Part shown: one piece after another, positions 36,451 through 48,400 of the stretch
Layout: every line of letters starts with the position of its first letter
How positions within the stretch are numbered: the first letter of the stretch is position 1
Assembly (NCBI RefSeq): GCF_000226115.1
Contig: NC_016462.1
Span: forward strand, 1,054,001 to 1,118,000
Direction: 5' to 3'
Origin: Thermothielavioides terrestris NRRL 8126
Taxonomy: Eukaryota > Ascomycota > Sordariomycetes > Sordariales > Chaetomiaceae
DNA length: 64,000 nucleotides
Notes under the pieces: model-generated
What the model saw: the letters and a program-made list of their open reading frames with translations, nothing else
Told to the model about the DNA's origin: nothing
The model's database searches: none
Program-made: the position numbers and the translations under genes

Positions 36451-37677
36451 GTGCAAGTGCAACCAGCCGCAACAGAGACTTGGCGGACAATGACCCTTTC
36501 GAAGGGACGTTGTGGGGCAGGCCGACACCTTCTTCGGTCTTGACATCTGTCGCTTGATTATTTCTCTCACGGTATTCTGCAGGAATCAGCAAGCGTTTAT
36601 TGCTGCTGGTTGAGTCTACTGGGGAAGTGTGGAATTGGAGGACGGCGGCAGAGTTTGAGAAGGGGCCCGGTGTCGGTCGGAAATTGGGAACCTGGGGAGT
36701 GGCGGAGGCTGGACTATAATGAGTGAGCGAAGGGCTGGGGTGGTGAGTCTGGTGTTGGCAAAGCCTGCGGCAAAACGGTTCAGTTGTGTCAACTGTCTGC
36801 CCAACAACCTGGAACAGCTCGAGAGACCTTTCAGGTCCACCAGATACCGAGAGAACATAGGAGGCCTTCGGCGAGTGCGCTCTTAACTGGGCTACCAGGC
36901 ACTGATACTACCACGCCTCATCGGTATTAACAAACCGCCCGGGCGTGTATCTCAGAGATGCCTACCCATTTAGGCTTGTCCGCTTCAAGTCTCCCGACAG
37001 CACAAGCCACTGACGCAGGCTGGTGCGGGCCTGAGCTCGCCGAACCTGGGACGAAGTCTTGATTAGAAAAACCAACTGCTCGTCCACCTCCTGCAGCCGC
37101 TGCCACGCAAGAACCGCCGTGCTTAGATCTGAAGAACTAGATCTTCAAGAGCCTATCTTGTGGTTCCCCCGACGGTCCGGCTCGGGCAACTGCCTGCCAG
37201 GACCAGGGCTCCATGGTAGGTATTGCCTGCCGGCCGTAGTTCAGCGAGGGCACTCCTCTTCATGTACAGAGCACTGCGTCGGTATCTAAGGTACGGTGAT
37301 CAATCCTCGTCTTTGTCGCCCGGCATCTGATGGGTTGCTCCCGTGTTTGGATAGAGCGGTGATCTATGCGCTCGCTGTGCCTGTGGTAGGAGGCCGTGGG
37401 CAATTTAAGTGGAGCGGCTCCACTGGACGGGAGCGCGCGCGCCATGCGTGTTGCCCCACTCAGCACGCCGATCCGCAAGAGCGTTTCCTGACGGCAGTAA
37501 TTCCTCAAGTTACGGTAACTGCCTCCATGCCGTGGGCATCCCGCGACGCTGGGCTAATTTCCAACTCTTGACGGCGCTGTTGCGAATGGCTATTTGGCCC
37601 ATTGCTCCTGCATTCAGCAGCTCGCAAACCATTCCATCTTTGTCCTCTTTCCCGTTCTCCGTCGCTGGTATTGCGTC
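36451..37677. other. intergenic, no gene seen
   Basis: About 1.2 kb following the two relic genes. Base composition is like the rest of the arm; nothing recognisable. Confidence 0.45.
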
Positions 37678-40067
37678 ATGGATCCGGCACTTGCGGCCGG
37701 TAGCACCGCGTTTGTAGCGCCGATTGCGCCGGTTGCGCCGCTGCCCGCACCCTCTTTGACCCCCGATACCTTCAATGCGCAGTCGCTGGGTCGCGGTTTG
37801 AATGCGCAGGTTAAGCAGGTGTGTACCCAAAGGCCAATAATGGTTCTTGTCCCTCGCCGCGCAAGTTGCTCCGCATTCAACCTCAACCCTCTTCCATCCC
37901 TGGGTCTTCGCACCTCACCTGGCCGACTCTCTCCGTTCTTGTCGTCCTGCACTTGGTCGTCCCATTCGCCGCTGCCCAACCATGTTTCTCATGCGGTCTG
38001 GCGGCGAACCTGACCTGATGTCGCTGCTAACCGGCATCCAACAGTCGCGCGTTCTGATGGTCGGCGCCGGCGGCATTGGCTGCGAATTGCTCAAGAACCT
38101 CGTGCTTACCGGCTTTGGCGAGATCCACGTCGTCGATCTCGACACTATCGACCTCAGCAACCTCAACCGACAGTTCTTGTTCCGCCAAGAACATATTAAA
38201 AAGTCGAAGGCGCTGGTAAAACATCCCACACAAGCTTCCAAACCTCCGCTGCCGTCCACCAACTGATAAGCCACCGTTTACTCAGGTTGCAAAAGAAGTC
38301 GCCCAGAAGTTCAACCCCGCCGTTAAGATCGTTGCGTACCATGCGAACATCAAAGATCCTCGTTTCAGTATCGAATGGTTTGGCGGATTCCGGCTGGTCT
38401 TCAATGCGCTGGATAATCTGGAGGCGAGGCGCCACGTCAACAAGATGTGCCTGGCAGCTGATGTGCCGCTGATCGAGAGCGGGACAACCGGCTTCAATGG
38501 CCAGGTTCAGGTCATCAGGAAAGGCGTCACGGCTTGCTATGACTGCGCGCCGAAGGAAACACCCAAGACGTTCCCCGTTTGCACCATCCGGAGCACGCCG
38601 AGCCAACCGATCCACTGCATTGTCTGGGGGAAGAGCTACCTGCTCAACGAGATCTTTGGAACAAGCGAGGACGAGTCGGTCTTTGACCACTCCTCCGACG
38701 CCGACAACGCACAGGAGATCGAAGAACTCAAGAGGGAGTCTGCCGTATTAAGAACGATTCGCGAGTCAGTCGGCAGCCCGGAATTCCACCAGATACTCTT
38801 TGACAAGGTGTTCAACACAGACATAGTCCGGCTACGGTCTATGGAGGACATGTGGAAGAGCAGGAAGCCGCCAGAGCCCCTCAAGTACGAGGATCTGCTA
38901 GAGAGGGCATCGGGGGCTTTGGCAAATAAAGATGCCGTGTTGAAAGACGACCAGAGAGTCTGGTCGCTAGAAGAGACCTTCGTCGTCTTCAAGGATAGCT
39001 TGGACCGGCTGAGCAAGCGTATGCTGGACCTCAAGGCTGCCACAAACGGCTCAGGGCAGGCTGCGATCATCACGTTTGACAAGGATGACGACGATACGCT
39101 TGACTTTGTCGCTGCGAGCGCAAATATCAGGTCGACTCTCTTCGGCATTGATCGCAAGTCTAAGTTCGACATCAAGCAGATGGCTGGCAACATCATCCCC
39201 GCCATCGCGACAACAAACGCCATAGTGGCCGGTCTATGCGTCCTCGAGGCGTTCAAGGTGCTCAAGGGCGAGTACGACAGGGCCAAGGAAGTGTTCCTGA
39301 CCCCATTTGCGCCCGCCCGTCTCCTCGCCTCGGATAAATCCAGGGCGCCGAACCCCGACTGCCCGGTCTGCAGCGTCTTCCAGACGCGGGCCTATGTCGA
39401 CCTGTCGAGGGCGACGTTGAACGACCTCGTGGAGGACTTTTTGAAGCTCCAACTCGGCTACGGTGACAAGGAGATTTCCGTCAGCAACGAGGTCGGCATT
39501 CTTTACGATCCGGATGAGACGGACAACCTCGACAAAAAGCTGAGTGAACTCGGTAAGCACGCGTTTTTGAGCGCACCGTCGGCCATGCATATCTAACAAT
39601 ACTTCACAGGCATCAAGCCGGATTCCTTCCTGACCATCACCGACGAGGATGACGAGAACCCCTACGTCAACGTGGTGGTCGCTATCCAGGAGGCGTATGG
39701 CCCCGATCCCCAAGTCCACCCTCTGCTCCAGCTCTGCTAACCCGCGTATAGCAAGGAGCCCCTCGAGGACAAGCCCATCAAAGCCGTCTCCTCGGAAGAA
39801 GTCAAGATTCCGACCAAGCCCAAGAAGACACTAGCGCCGGATGCGCACGGCCAAAACGGGCTCGGCACGGAGAACGGCAGTAGGCAACAGAACGAGGCCA
39901 TAGTCGAAGTCACGCCAGCGAAGCGACCACATCCGGATGGCCCTGAGGATGTTGGGGCGGCCAAGAAGGCGAAGACTTCCGCATGGTCGAAGCCGAATAA
40001 GGAGGACAATGAAATCGTGGTCCTCGACGACAGCGCCGGGGGTGCCATTGTCATTGACGATGACTGA
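37678..40067 (+). CDS. uba2: SUMO-activating enzyme subunit Uba2
   Basis: Five exons (37678-37818, 38045-38215, 38286-39552, 39610-39694, 39752-40067) give 659 residues. Introns are 226, 70, 57 and 57 bp with GT...AG ends and CTAAC/CTGAT branches; all junctions keep frame. Landmarks: ATP-binding [15 protein letters not shown] with [16 protein letters not shown], the zinc pairs CYDC and CPVC, the catalytic cysteine (Cys203) in FPVCTI, a ubiquitin-fold region, and a C-terminal tail with a basic NLS ([14 protein letters not shown]) and two SUMO-interacting-like stretches, IVVLDD and IVIDDD. With Aos1 it activates SUMO by thioester in the nucleus. An Ala/Pro-rich 47-residue N-terminal exon precedes the core. 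The gene ends 50 bp from the convergent reductase gene. Confidence 0.95.
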
Positions 40068-40117
40068 GAAGTCCTTATCAGACGGGCAGCGCGTCGTCTG
40101 CCCGCGACAAACCAGCC

Positions 40118-41300
40118 TCAGGCGGCACTTAACCCGCCATCGAGAGTGAGGATGCAGTTATTGGCGTACTGGTTTTTGGCGAGGAAGGCTGCGGCGTCGG
40201 CGACCTCCTCGGCCGTCCCGAAGCGTTGGAGCGGTATCCTTTTGATGATCTCGTCTTTCTGCGGGATATCTTTGGCGAACGGGATGTAGGATTAGCTTTT
40301 GGGCAAATGTACGAATGCGGAACCGGATGGGAGTTGGAGAGAGGCGCAAATGGCCGGCCGGCAACTCTGTGTGGGAAAATACCGTAGAGGCTTCATCGCG
40401 ATGATATTCACGAAATCAAGCAGCCGCAGACTCACCCTCTGTCATGCCGGTGTCGATGTAGCCCGGCACAATGGCGTTGACGCGGACGCCGGAGCGCCCA
40501 AACTCCTGGGCTAGCGCGGTCGTCAAGCCTAAGCCACGGCATGCACGTATTAGACCCGGACTGAGAGTCCTGCACTAACACTCCACTACACCACTAGGTA
40601 ATGTAGGCAGGCCAGTCTCCGTACCTAACAGACCAGCCTTGGCGGCAGCGTAGACGGACGTCCCGACGGCGCCGCGCCGCGCCAGCAGGCTCGACACGTT
40701 GATGATGCAGCCGGCGCCGCCGGCGCCGCCGGCTCTCCTGGCGGCCACCATGCGCTTGCCCGCGGCCCGGCAGCCCCACACCGCGCTGCGCAGGTTGCTG
40801 TCGAGCAGCTCGTCCACGCGCGCCTCGCTCGTGCGCAGCAGCAGCGCCTGCTGTGTTTGTCCGGCGCAGTTGACCAGTATGTCGATCTTCTACGCGTGGG
40901 GCGGCGGGAGCAGGGGTGGTGCCGTGGTGTTAGTGGACGCTGCGGGCCTGGCTTCTTCTGGAGAGCTGATACGAGGGAGGTGGAGGGAATAATGAAATGA
41001 TCAGGGGAAATGACTGACTGGGTGTTTCGACACGAGGGTCTCCCAGCCCTGCGTGCTCCGCACGTCGAAGCAGACGGTGCTGTGGGCAGCGGGCGGTTTG
41101 TCGGGAGTTGCTGTTGGTGTTGTTGCCCACGGCTCGACCTGCTGCAGCTTGGCGAGCGCGTGCTCGAGCTTGGACGCAGAGCGGCCCGCCAGCACGACGC
41201 TGGCGCCCTCTTGGGCGAACCGCGTCGCGATGGCGAAGCCAATGCCACCCGTGGCGCCTGTTATGCAGGCTGTTTTGCCAACTAGCGACAGCAAGGTCAT
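40118..41300 (-). CDS. short-chain reductase, Oar1-like 3-oxoacyl-ACP reductase
   Basis: Four exons on the minus strand (41300-41019, 40889-40625, 40528-40436, 40269-40118) give 263 residues. Introns are 129, 96 and 166 bp. The last acceptor, CCAAAG, is purine-rich but is the only one that keeps frame and has a GCTAATC branch nearby. SDR motifs: TGATGGIG for NAD(P), LVNCAG, INVSS with the catalytic serine, SVYAAAKAG (YxxxK), PGYIDTGMTE, and the terminal CILTLDGG. The order and length fit FabG/Oar1 reductases of mitochondrial type II fatty-acid synthesis; another SDR role cannot be excluded. An internal Ala/Gly-rich insert (ARRAGGAGGAGC) is unusual. Confidence 0.8.
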
Positions 41301-41746
41301 ATTCTGAGGTGGGCGCTGGGAGTGTTGCTGCTGTCTGGCCGACCTACTTGGGCGCTTCACGTGCTGGAATTCCGTGGACCGTGGGTTAAAGCTTGCCGAT
41401 GATGGACACGACGTCAGGGGTTGCGCAGGGGTTCGAAGTTCTGGGGGACGAATCAACGTTATCAATCTCGCCAAGCTCCACTCCACCAACGGCGCACTTC
41501 ATTGGGGGGCGGCCTCAAAGTGGAAATTCAGGGTTGGACCACTTCAGTTACTTGGCTTGGAGTGCGTAAGGTCGGTACCCCCACCGCTCCCCCTTCGACA
41601 CACGACAACACCACATCAATGCGTGCCTTTTGGCATTGCGAACGACGCAACACACCCGCTCGCTGCTTGCCCGCCTGCCGCCACTGCTGCTCACTGTGCG
41701 GCCGATCTGGTGAGCAACGCCTCGGCACCGGCACGGCTCCGACCCC
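41301..41746. promoter_or_regulatory. divergent promoter region of the reductase and the LCB-phosphatase genes
   Basis: About 450 bp between two opposite start codons; no specific site recognised. Confidence 0.4.
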
Positions 41747-43794
41747 ATGGATCCGCCCAACCGCGGCTCTGGCGCCGGCTCAGGGCTCTCCGATGCTGCG
41801 CCGCCTACGATCGTTGAGCCCAAAGCCGAGAATGGCGTTGTCGATGCCGGATTGAAGAGTTTACAGCACTGTACGTGAGTTGCCGCGAGCCCTCCCCTCC
41901 CCGCTCCAGCTCTCGCTCCCGCCACGCCATCTCATCGGCCCTCCCCGCGGTCCCCCTGATTGCCCCGCCTCGCACCTCGGCCGACCCCTTCGATCGCACT
42001 TCGAGCAGCGGCGCCCCAAGACATGTGCTTTCAGGTAGATATACGACGACTAACAGCAAACAACCAGACAAGCGAGCCCTTCCGAAATGGCGGTACCAAC
42101 TGCGACAGCGCCTGCTCCCAATCGTGCGGTGGGAGACGCCGTACCTGGCCGCGCTGCAGAGCACGATGCGCTCGCCCGCCCTTGATAGTTATTTCGCCAT
42201 CACGGCCAACCTTGGCACCCACACATTCTTTATGGTTGGGCTACCAGTTCTGTTCTGGTGTGGCTTTCAGGACTTCGGCAAAGGGTAGAGCCACTTGAAA
42301 ACATACCAAGAAGGGGCGTGGGAGCGGAAGCTGACATGGACCGTCAACCACAGACTCGTCCACATCCTCGCTACGGGCGTCTTCTTCACCGGCTTCATCA
42401 AGGACATGTGCTCCCTTCCGCGACCACTCTCTCCGCCCCTCCAGCGCATCACCATGTCCGGCTCGGCGGCCCTTGAGTACGGTTTTCCGTCTACCCACTC
42501 CGCCAACGCCGTGTCCGTGGCCGTCTACGCTATCCTCACGCTGCGCAGCGAAGGCAACACCTTCTCACCGCCCACGACCCTCGCGCTCGAAGCGCTCGCC
42601 TACTTCTACGCGCTCTCCATCGTCGTCGGCCGCCTGTACTGCGGCATGCACGGCTTCCTGGACGTCATCGTCGGCTCAATCATGGGCGCGGCCATCTCGC
42701 TGGTCGAGTTCCACTACGCGCCGCGCATCGAGGCCTGGCTGCTGGCGAGCAACTACCTGGCGCCGCTGACGATTGCGCTCATCATCATCGTGCTCGTGCG
42801 CGTGCACCCGGAGCCGGCCGACGACTGCCCGTGCTTCGACGACAGCGTCGCCTTCGCCGGCGTCATGATCGGCTTGGAGTGCGGCACCTGGCGGTTCGCG
42901 CGCCACTCGCGCTTCGCGCGCTTCTACAACGGCCCCGCCGCCTCGTTCGACATCGCCGCGCTCGGCTGGCCCCGCGCCGTCGCCCGCCTGCTCTTCGGCG
43001 TCGCCGTCATCTTCGCCTGGCGCGAGCTCATGAAGCCCACCCTGCTGCGCGTCCTGCCCCACCTGTTCCGCGTCATCGAGACCCACGGCCTCTCGCTGCC
43101 CCGCCGCTTCTTCGTGCCCGCCTCCAAGTACAAGGACGTGCCGCTGCGCCTGCGCGACGACAACGTCCTGCCCAACGTCAGCGACCTGCCCAAGCTCGTG
43201 CGCAGCATCCGCGGCCGCGGCCGCGCCGTGAGCGTCGGCCCGCAGAGCGCCGCCGACGCGTACGAGACGCTGGCGTACCGCGAGCGGAAGCGGCGCGAGA
43301 GCCTCGGCGGCGACACCGGCGCCGTGAGGAGTAAGGCCAGCATGAACGGCCTGCGGGACAAGGCGGCGGCGGTGGACGCGGAGTGCTCGCAGGTCTCGGG
43401 CGTGCAGAGCGGCGGCCGGCTGGCCGAGTTCGAGAGGGCCATGGGGACGGGGACCGCGGTGGCGAGCCCGACGCTGGATTCGCCGGCGCCGGACACCGTG
43501 GCCGGCGGGGATTTATATCTTGGGGAGGAGGAGGACGAGCTGGGCGAGAAGGAGGTGTTTTCCCAGTTGGTCAAGCCGCGAGTTCGGTACGACGTCGAGG
43601 TGGTTACAAAGTTGGTGGTTTATACGGGTAAGTTTTTTTCGCCTTTCCTCCGATAGGGTGGTTGTCTTCGTCGGGGTGTCCGGAAACTGACCCGGTTGGC
43701 GGTATACGCAGGCATCGCATGGCTGGCGGTAGACCCTGTCCTCATGGCATTTGAGGTCCTCGGCCTGGGAGCTGGGCATCTAAGCACGCGATGA
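41747..43794 (+). CDS. long-chain-base-1-phosphate phosphatase (Lcb3/sphingosine-1-phosphate phosphatase family)
   Basis: Exons 41747-41870, 42068-42284, 42354-43627 and 43712-43794 give 565 residues. Introns of 197, 69 and 84 bp carry CTAAC/CTGAC branches. The PAP2 phosphatase motifs are all present: KDMCSLPRP (C1), GFPSTHSAN (C2) and GRLYCGMHGFLDV (C3). Several membrane segments surround them, e.g. LAPLTIALIIIVLV and LLFGVAVIFAW. N-terminal LPIVRWETPYL and DSYFAITANLGTHTFF are typical of this family. The enzyme removes phosphate from dihydrosphingosine/phytosphingosine phosphate in the ER. A long hydrophilic C-terminal region (residues ~390-535) precedes the last short hydrophobic exon. Confidence 0.9.
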
Positions 43795-45447
43795 TGTCGG
43801 ACTTATTCTTCACTTCTGTATATTCTTTTTTACCTTCTTTTTTCGGCTTCTTGTACCCGGGACATGGTTGTTGACCTTGCACCTTGCTTCCGCAAAGAAA
43901 CACAGTTGCTTAGTGACGACCTCGACATGCCTTCTGGTGCGCGCATTTGCGACGCTGGCATCTCCGCCCCCCTGACAAGCGGCCAGTCCACTGGCATTCG
44001 GCCGACTTGGCAAATGGTCTGTGTATCCCCACGTCCTGTGCGCCCCTCCGGGGCGGGCCGGCGGAGAACCCTGCTCGCCTGAACCCCCACTCCGCAAACC
44101 TGTGGTGCACCCCGAGTGGCTCAGGGGCTCCGGAGTTCAACTTGTTGGATGGGCTTCCCGCATCTTATCTTATCTGGCTCCGACCCGATTTGCTGTCGCC
44201 ATCTCGCTGCTGCAGGGCTGGCGGGCTGGCTGAGTCCCTGCGTGATAGTGGAGGTAGCTTGCGGAGATCTTGTGGCTCCTGCCTGCACAATGATGTTGGA
44301 GCTCTTGAGGTTAGCAATGGTGAGGTGGATGTTTTTCGTTTTAAGGCACGGGGCTGTACAGTCGTTGCCATTATTGTCTGCATTTTAATTCTTGTCAGGG
44401 CTCATCATCAGTTCGATTGAGTACTCTTGCAACATCTCGTTCTGAGTTTCCAGACTCGGCAGTGCTCCATTCCTGCTGCCATCCACGCTCAACAGCTCCT
44501 ATGTCGTCATTGCCTTTGCAGGGAACATCGCAACGCGGGATAGATGGACTTCCCGAACACCTTTCCTTCGTCCTTGACCCGTGGCAAATTTCAGTTTCCG
44601 CTCTCATGACTGCCCAGAGATGCCCGAATAATTGGAGCAGCGAGTAGGTGTTGGCCGAGAAACTTGTTGTCCTGCGATATCCCCGCGTGGAGGGACGTTG
44701 GCATGACGCCCGTTCATCGCAGAATACGCCCCCGCCGTGGTTCAGCCGCAAACGAAATGAGCATCTGCTGCTTGGATGGCTCGTGCGTTCCTTTCCCGAT
44801 CGAGGCTAGTGGGCCCAGACTTTGACGGTTCAAGTGGCAAGGACCTGGGCCATCCTTCCTCCCTTCAATCACCCCCCATCAAGCCGAACACCGCGGATGT
44901 CGCATTAAGGCCTGGTCTCAAGTCACACAGCCTGCGACTATATGATTTTCCTTTCAAACTCGCAAAGACAGAGGAACAAGAACACCGTCTAATCGAAGAG
45001 GTTTTCGGCGGCTTGACCAGCCCTGCAAGGACGATTCCTCGTCGCCTGGCCTTGCGATCGATGCGATTAGCGATAACTCACTGCACCTGCCCACTGAAAC
45101 CAGCCAAGTTTAGCGCCTTTCCCGTTTGGTGCCCGCCCGCATTTTCCCTCTGTGCCGGCCCTGCCAGGGAGGTGATCAGCCCAGATTCCTTCCAAATCGA
45201 CCCACTGGCATCGGCAAGCAGCCAGAATTCCGTCTCGCCCCAGCCCCCCCGCCTGCAATCCGGACGCCGAACCTTCAGAAATCGATTCCTGCCGACGCGG
45301 CACTTGCTGGCGCTACTGCGGGAGGCGCACCGGTTTTTGTCGATCCGTGATACCAGCACCCGACCCCTCAGCTCGCTCTCATCGTCGCAGCTCGATTGTC
45401 GTCATTGCCAGACATCGGGACGCATGTAGCGCCCCGGCTACCAGACC
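43795..45447. other. long intergenic region upstream of the demethylase gene
   Basis: About 1.65 kb. Open frames on both strands are long by chance but show no domain. Probably 5' leader and promoter of the KDM4-type gene plus the 3' flank of the phosphatase gene. Confidence 0.4.
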
Positions 45448-48400
45448 ATGTCCATCGAGGCGATTGGCGCTTCGGCGCCCATGGCTGTGGATGTCGACAT
45501 GCCCTCCGACAGCTCCAAGCCGATTGGCCTGCACTCGCCGCCCGACAGCAACAATGCCATGGATGTCGACGGCAGCGACTCGGAGCTTAGCGACCTCGAT
45601 GAAGTTGCCGGCAAGCTCGACGGCGTGCTCAAAGCCGAACTCGAGGAGGAACTCAAGGACCCGCCCGCACCTGAACCGGCGCCTCCGCCCGAAGACATCG
45701 GCGAGATCCTCCCCGACCACTGGTCCGGCAATGTGCCCGTGTTTAAGCCGACTATGAAGCAGTTTCAGGACTTCAAGCTCTTCGTACGTGCACTCTCACC
45801 CTGGCCCCGAGTTCAATTACCAACGGCGCCGCTAACAGGGGGGATCTAGATGGAAAAGGTTGACAAGTACGGCATGAAGTCCGGCATCATCAAGATCATT
45901 CCGCCCCAGGAATGGAAGGACGCATTGCCGCCGCTGGATAACCTTGTCAAGCAGATCCGCGTGCGCGACCCGATCAAGCAGGACATCATGGGCTCCAATG
46001 GTACCTACCGACAGGTCAATATTCTCCACCAGCGCTCCTACAACCTCCCGCAATGGAGGCAGCTATGCGAGCAAAGCGAACATCAACCTCCCGCGAGGCG
46101 AGGCGAGCGTCGTGCCAACTCGGACAGAAAACCGGCGACCCGATCTCGGGCGGCGGCACAGCCGAGTGCGAGTGCGCGATCCGCGCCATCCGCCGCTCCG
46201 GCGAAGAAGCGGAGAGGAGGAAGGGTGACGCGCAGGTCGGCAAGGACTGCAAAGGACGAAACCGAAGAACCCGAGGACCGCCCGATGACGCCTGTTTCGC
46301 CGAACCCGGAGAGAGAGGAGGTCCTGGACTCCGTGGAAAATGACCCTGGCGTCCCAGAGGAGCAATGCGAAGATGAGGGCGATGCTCCAGTTGTGCGGCG
46401 AATGGGCTTTTCTAAGCAGTCCAACCCGAAAACCCAATCCACGTCGGCGCGGCGGAAGTACATCCGCCGCGAAGGCTCCGCCATGATCGACGAGGCCGCG
46501 TTCAAGGACTTTGACTATCGAATGGATGTTTCCGAGTTCACGCCAGAACGGTGCGAAGAGCTGGAAAAGATTTACTGGAAGACACTGACGTATGCTCCAC
46601 CTCTGTACGGGGCGGATCTTCCGGGCACGCTGTTCGACGAGTCCACCAAGATCTGGAACTTGAACAAGCTGCCGAATCTCCTCGACGTCCTCGGTACCAA
46701 GGTTCCCGGCGTCAACACGGCATATCTGTACCTCGGTATGTGGAAGGCAACGTTTGCCTGGCATCTGGAAGACGTCGACCTCTACAGCATCAATTACCTG
46801 CATTTCGGGGCGCCAAAGCAGTGGTACAGCATTTCTCAAGCCGACGCCCGCCGTTTCGAAGCCGCCATGAAGAACATCTGGCCGACGGAAGCGAAAGCCT
46901 GCGATCAGTTCCTGCGGCACAAGTCCTTCCTCATCTCTCCGTCGCACCTGAAGCAGCACTACAACATCACCGTCAACAAATGCGTCTCGTATCCCGGCGA
47001 GTTCGTCGTCACGTATCCATATGGCTACCACTCTGGATACAATCTGGGTTACAACTGCGCCGAGGCGGTCAACTTCGCACTGGACAGCTGGCTTCCAATG
47101 GGCAAGATCGCCAAGAGGTGCCAGTGTGCCCAGGCTCAGGACAGCGTGTGGATCGATGTCTACGAGATCGAGCGCAAACTGCGCGGAGAGGAGACCGAGT
47201 ACGAGGAAACGGAAGACGAGGATGAAGAAGACGAAGAAGATGAGGAAGATCAAGACACAGGCCTTCCGAGTCCACCTTCGAGTCACACCGTCAGGGTCAA
47301 GGTGCCCGGCCGGAAACGCAAGCGCGCAGCGGACGAGAAGGAGCCGCGGGCCAAGAAGAAAATCCGCCTGCGTCTCAAGTCGCATGTCGAACCGCCCTGC
47401 TGTCTTTGTCCCAACGACATCCCGGGGGCAGAGATCTTGCCCACGGACGACGGCCGCAAAGCCCATCGCATGTGTGCCCTCTATCTTCCCGAGACGTACC
47501 TCGAGACGGTGGACGACAAGGAGATCGTCGCCAATGTGGCCGGCATCGACAAGGCCCGCTTGGAGCTCAAGTGTCTCTACTGCCGCTCCAAGAAGGGCGC
47601 GTGCTTTCAATGCTCTCAGAAGAAGTGCCCGAGGTCCTACCACGCCACCTGTGCGGCCGCCGCTGGCGTCTTCGTGGAGTCAGCCGAGGTACCCGTGTTT
47701 GGGGAGGACGGTACCGAATACAAGGAGCAGGCTTTCGAGTTCAGCTGCCGCTTCCATCGGACCAAGAGAGACAGGAAACTGGACGGCGAGGCGCTCGAGA
47801 AGGATACCCACCTCCGCGAAGCCGCCAGGGCCCTCAAGATGCACGATATTTGCCAACTGCAATATTACCGCGGGGATATCTTTGCTGGTGTGGTAGTGGA
47901 GAACCGTCCGGACGAGGAGACTGTGCTCGTCGACGTCATTCCAAATGGGTACGTTAACCGAAGTCGGGCTTGTAGACACCGGCTAACGATGCGCAGCGAT
48001 CGGGTTGAAGTCGAGTGGAAGTGGTTGCTTCTGCCAGACCCTGCAGATTTCCGCCTGCCCAAGGCTTCAGCCAACGCCATCCCGATGCCGACCTCCAGGA
48101 AGGCGCAGAAGGCGATCAATGCCAAGCGAGCTGTGGATGAAGCTCCCAGGAAGGACGACGAGTTCGCCACCGGATTTGTTTGGGCCGAGTTCCATACGGG
48201 CGATCCCGGCAAGAATCCGGAGCAGGTCAAAGTGGACTTTTCCAAGGAGAACCAGATCTGGTACTACCTCGGAAAGACGTCGACGGAAGCCAAGGCTCAG
48301 TATACCGAGGACCTTTCCAGGCCTTGGTATAACCCCAAGGGCAACTTCCTGGATACAATACCGAAGCCCGTGGCCCCGGCCGCGGTGCGGATGCCCGCGG

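Noticed and set aside
37914..38033. Using the ATG at 38030 or nearby as the start of uba2
   Set aside because: The exon at 37678-37818 joins in frame through a good intron; the read-through stretch before the acceptor is intronic.
44776..45429. 217-codon plus-strand frame upstream of the demethylase
   Set aside because: No domain, irregular composition, probably 5' leader of the demethylase gene; kept as intergenic.
46063..47643. 526-codon minus-strand frame opposite the demethylase
   Set aside because: Shadow frame; the JmjC and PHD motifs are on the plus strand.
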